A stretch of DNA of 16,142 nt from Gemmatimonadales bacterium UBA2975. Lineage in GTDB: Bacteria > Gemmatimonadota > Gemmatimonadetes > Longimicrobiales > Gaopeijiaceae. The stretch covers positions 341 to 16,482 of the forward strand of contig DEAT01000085.1 of NCBI GenBank assembly GCA_002348265.1, read 5' to 3'. A program made the translations under genes and the position numbers. Numbering within the stretch: the first letter of the stretch is position 1; each line of letters starts with the position of its first letter. Shown one piece after another: positions 14,967-16,142 of this stretch. The notes below the pieces were generated by a model. That model made no database searches. It saw nothing but the letters and a program-made list of their open reading frames with translations, and had not been told where the DNA came from.

Positions 14967-15797
14967 ATCATCGACCTTGACAGCTTCCTTTCGGCGGCGC
15001 TAGCCGAAGATCTCGGAGAATTCGGCGACATCACCTCTGAGGCGACCATTGCTGAGGGATCCCAAGCCACAGCCCACTTGGTAGCGAGACAGGACGGTTG
15101 TATCTCAGGCTTGGCCATCGCACTTCGCTGTTTCGAACTCGTCGATAGTCACGTTGAACTCGGCGCCTTAGTCAAAGACGGCGACACTGTATCGGCAGGC
15201 ACCCAACTAGCTACAATTCGAGGCGACGCGAGAAGCATCCTCTCTGCAGAGAGGCTGGCACTAAACCTCCTCGGCCAGCTGAGTGGCGTGGCGACAGCAA
15301 CCCGGATGTTGGTCGACCGAGTTCGGGGCACCAACGCAAAGATCATAGATACACGAAAGACAGTCCCTCTTCTCCGGGAGTTACAGAAGATGGCCGTAGT
15401 CGCCGGAGGTGGGGCAAATCATCGGATGGGGCTATTTGATCAGGTCCTGATCAAGGACAACCATATACAAGCGGTGGGCTCTCCTGCAGAAGCTGTCCGC
15501 CGGGCGCGTACCCGCGTTGGAGGAGAGATCACTGTCGAAGTTGAGATTGAGAGGCTCGAGGAGCTTGAGGAGGTGATCAAAGCGGGCGCTGACGTTGTGA
15601 TGCTGGATAACATGCTACCCTCAGCAATGAGAGCGGCTGTAGAGATAGCGGATGGACGCGTCCTTCTTGAAGCTTCTGGAGGGATAACACTAAAAACTGT
15701 CCGAGAAGTCGCGGAGTCTGGAGTCGACCTGATCTCGATCGGTGGGATCACCCACTCCTCACCCTCGCTTGACGTAGCTCTAGACTTCAGCACTTAA
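14967..15797 (+). CDS. nadC: Nicotinate-nucleotide pyrophosphorylase (carboxylating), unusual start
   Basis: Converts quinolinate and PRPP to nicotinate mononucleotide, CO2 and pyrophosphate, the third step of de novo NAD synthesis, in the cytoplasm. From the ATC at 14967 it has 276 residues, close to the family norm. Hallmarks are EDLG.FGDIT (14-22), LLGQLSGVATATR (100-112), DTRKT (128-132), GGGANHRMGLFD (147-158) and IKDNH (162-166). E193, D214 and the EASGGI block (235-240) also fit the PRPP/phosphate site. The start is the oddity. The conserved N-terminus is in frame, but the frame opens after a TGA at 14949-14951 and contains no ATG, GTG or TTG until 15078. A TTG start there would remove the EDLG...GDIT segment. 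I placed the start at the first of two ATC codons; a rare initiator or a frameshift is equally possible. Co-transcription with nadA is likely. Product is secure; the 5' end is not. Confidence 0.9.
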   Translation: MIDLDSFLSAALAEDLGEFGDITSEATIAEGSQATAHLVARQDGCISGLAIALRCFELVDSHVELGALVKDGDTVSAGTQLATIRGDARSILSAERLALNLLGQLSGVATATRMLVDRVRGTNAKIIDTRKTVPLLRELQKMAVVAGGGANHRMGLFDQVLIKDNHIQAVGSPAEAVRRARTRVGGEITVEVEIERLEELEEVIKAGADVVMLDNMLPSAMRAAVEIADGRVLLEASGGITLKTVREVAESGVDLISIGGITHSSPSLDVALDFST

Positions 15798-15888
15798 GTG
15801 CGCTGAAACCAAGACGCGTTGTAGGCCGGTCAGAGCCCACATAGCTTCACCGTCCAACGTTCTACAGTTAACACCTAGGATGTCTAAC

Positions 15889-16142
15889 ATGACGTCTTCA
15901 CCGCACCTCCGATCCCATCCGCGCTCCCTTACGAGGCTATGCCTCATCCTTATCGCCGCAAGCTTAGGCTCCCCGATAGCAGGTCTGGCCCAAGATGAGA
16001 TAAAGCGTGGCGACCTGGTGAAAATCTTCGAGCTGGGTCATATGGTGGCGGATACCAACGGAGACTCCGTCCCAGATTTTGTGCAGGCGTCACTCTTAAT
16101 GGGAGCCACACCGTCTACAGCGGAGCTAGCTGCCGGGGCCGA
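15889..16142 (+). CDS. Exported protein of unknown function, N-terminus only
   Basis: The frame runs from ATG 15889 to the window edge (84 complete codons). TAGGA at 15876-15880, 8 bases upstream, favours this ATG over another in frame at 15880. An Arg/His-containing N-region and a hydrophobic core (about 17-30) form a signal peptide ending near GLAQ (32-35). The mature part begins DEIKRGDLVKIFELGHMV and then has DTNGDSVPDF (about 55-64), which resembles a calcium-binding DxNxDxxxD loop as in dockerin or thrombospondin type 3 repeats. With so little sequence I cannot assign a family. It is one more exported protein in a region rich in them. It follows nadC after 91 bases, without a clear terminator between. 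Confidence 0.75.
   Translation, partial: MTSSPHLRSHPRSLTRLCLILIAASLGSPIAGLAQDEIKRGDLVKIFELGHMVADTNGDSVPDFVQASLLMGATPSTAELAAGA

Noticed and set aside
15786..15807. Imperfect hairpin spanning the nadC stop (TTCAG/CTGAA with a CACTT/AAGTG core)
   Set aside because: It has a 2-base bulge, almost no loop and no T-tract after it, so I do not call it a terminator.
1..16142. CRISPR arrays, insertion sequences, phage genes, tRNA or rRNA genes, defence systems
   Set aside because: No regularly spaced direct repeats, transposase motifs, terminal repeats, cloverleaf structures or defence-protein motifs were seen on either strand.

Overview
The window looks like a chromosomal stretch from a Gram-negative (diderm) bacterium of moderate GC content. 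The diderm call rests on a lipobox-bearing FKBP, an RND exporter and many exported hydrolases with cleavable signal peptides. The mix of TolB-propeller/CehA proteins, several secreted S9 peptidases and a secreted beta-lactamase-fold hydrolase is typical of peptide-degrading heterotrophs such as Gemmatimonadota, Acidobacteriota or Rhodothermia. The phylum is an inference and cannot be settled from this sequence alone. I saw no rRNA, tRNA, CRISPR array, insertion sequence or phage gene.

Layout. (1) 1-3453, minus strand: an RND/MMPL exporter (1420-3453) followed 11 bases later by an APC-family amino-acid permease that runs off the left edge (1-1408). (2) 3454-3671: a 218-base divergent spacer. 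(3) 3672-6215, plus: a secreted fusion of a TolB-type beta-propeller and a CehA/McbA-type PHP metallohydrolase, with a TTG start. (4) 6216-6296: a convergent junction holding a perfect 15-bp inverted repeat. (5) 6297-7004, minus: a lipoprotein FKBP prolyl isomerase. (6) 7155-9737, plus: a secreted S9D (glutamyl-endopeptidase-like) peptidase, closed by an intrinsic terminator at 9811-9846. (7) 9901-11562, plus: a secreted serine hydrolase of the class C beta-lactamase fold. (8) 11764-13809, plus: a secreted S9 dipeptidyl/acylaminoacyl-peptidase-like enzyme. (9) 13900-15797, plus: nadA and nadC, two of the de novo NAD genes. (10) 15889-end, plus: the start of another exported protein.

How the genes may work together (inference). 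Four exported hydrolases, an envelope foldase and an amino-acid permease sit within 14 kb, which suggests an envelope set for breaking down peptides or amides and taking up the products. nadA-nadC is a separate housekeeping pair that makes nicotinate mononucleotide from iminoaspartate; nadB is not between or beside them. The most unusual points are the propeller-metallohydrolase fusion facing an exporter/permease operon, and a nadC reading frame whose conserved N-terminus has no ATG, GTG or TTG start. Most genes here belong to recognisable families. I do not see a clearly new multi-gene system, and the findings are ranked accordingly.
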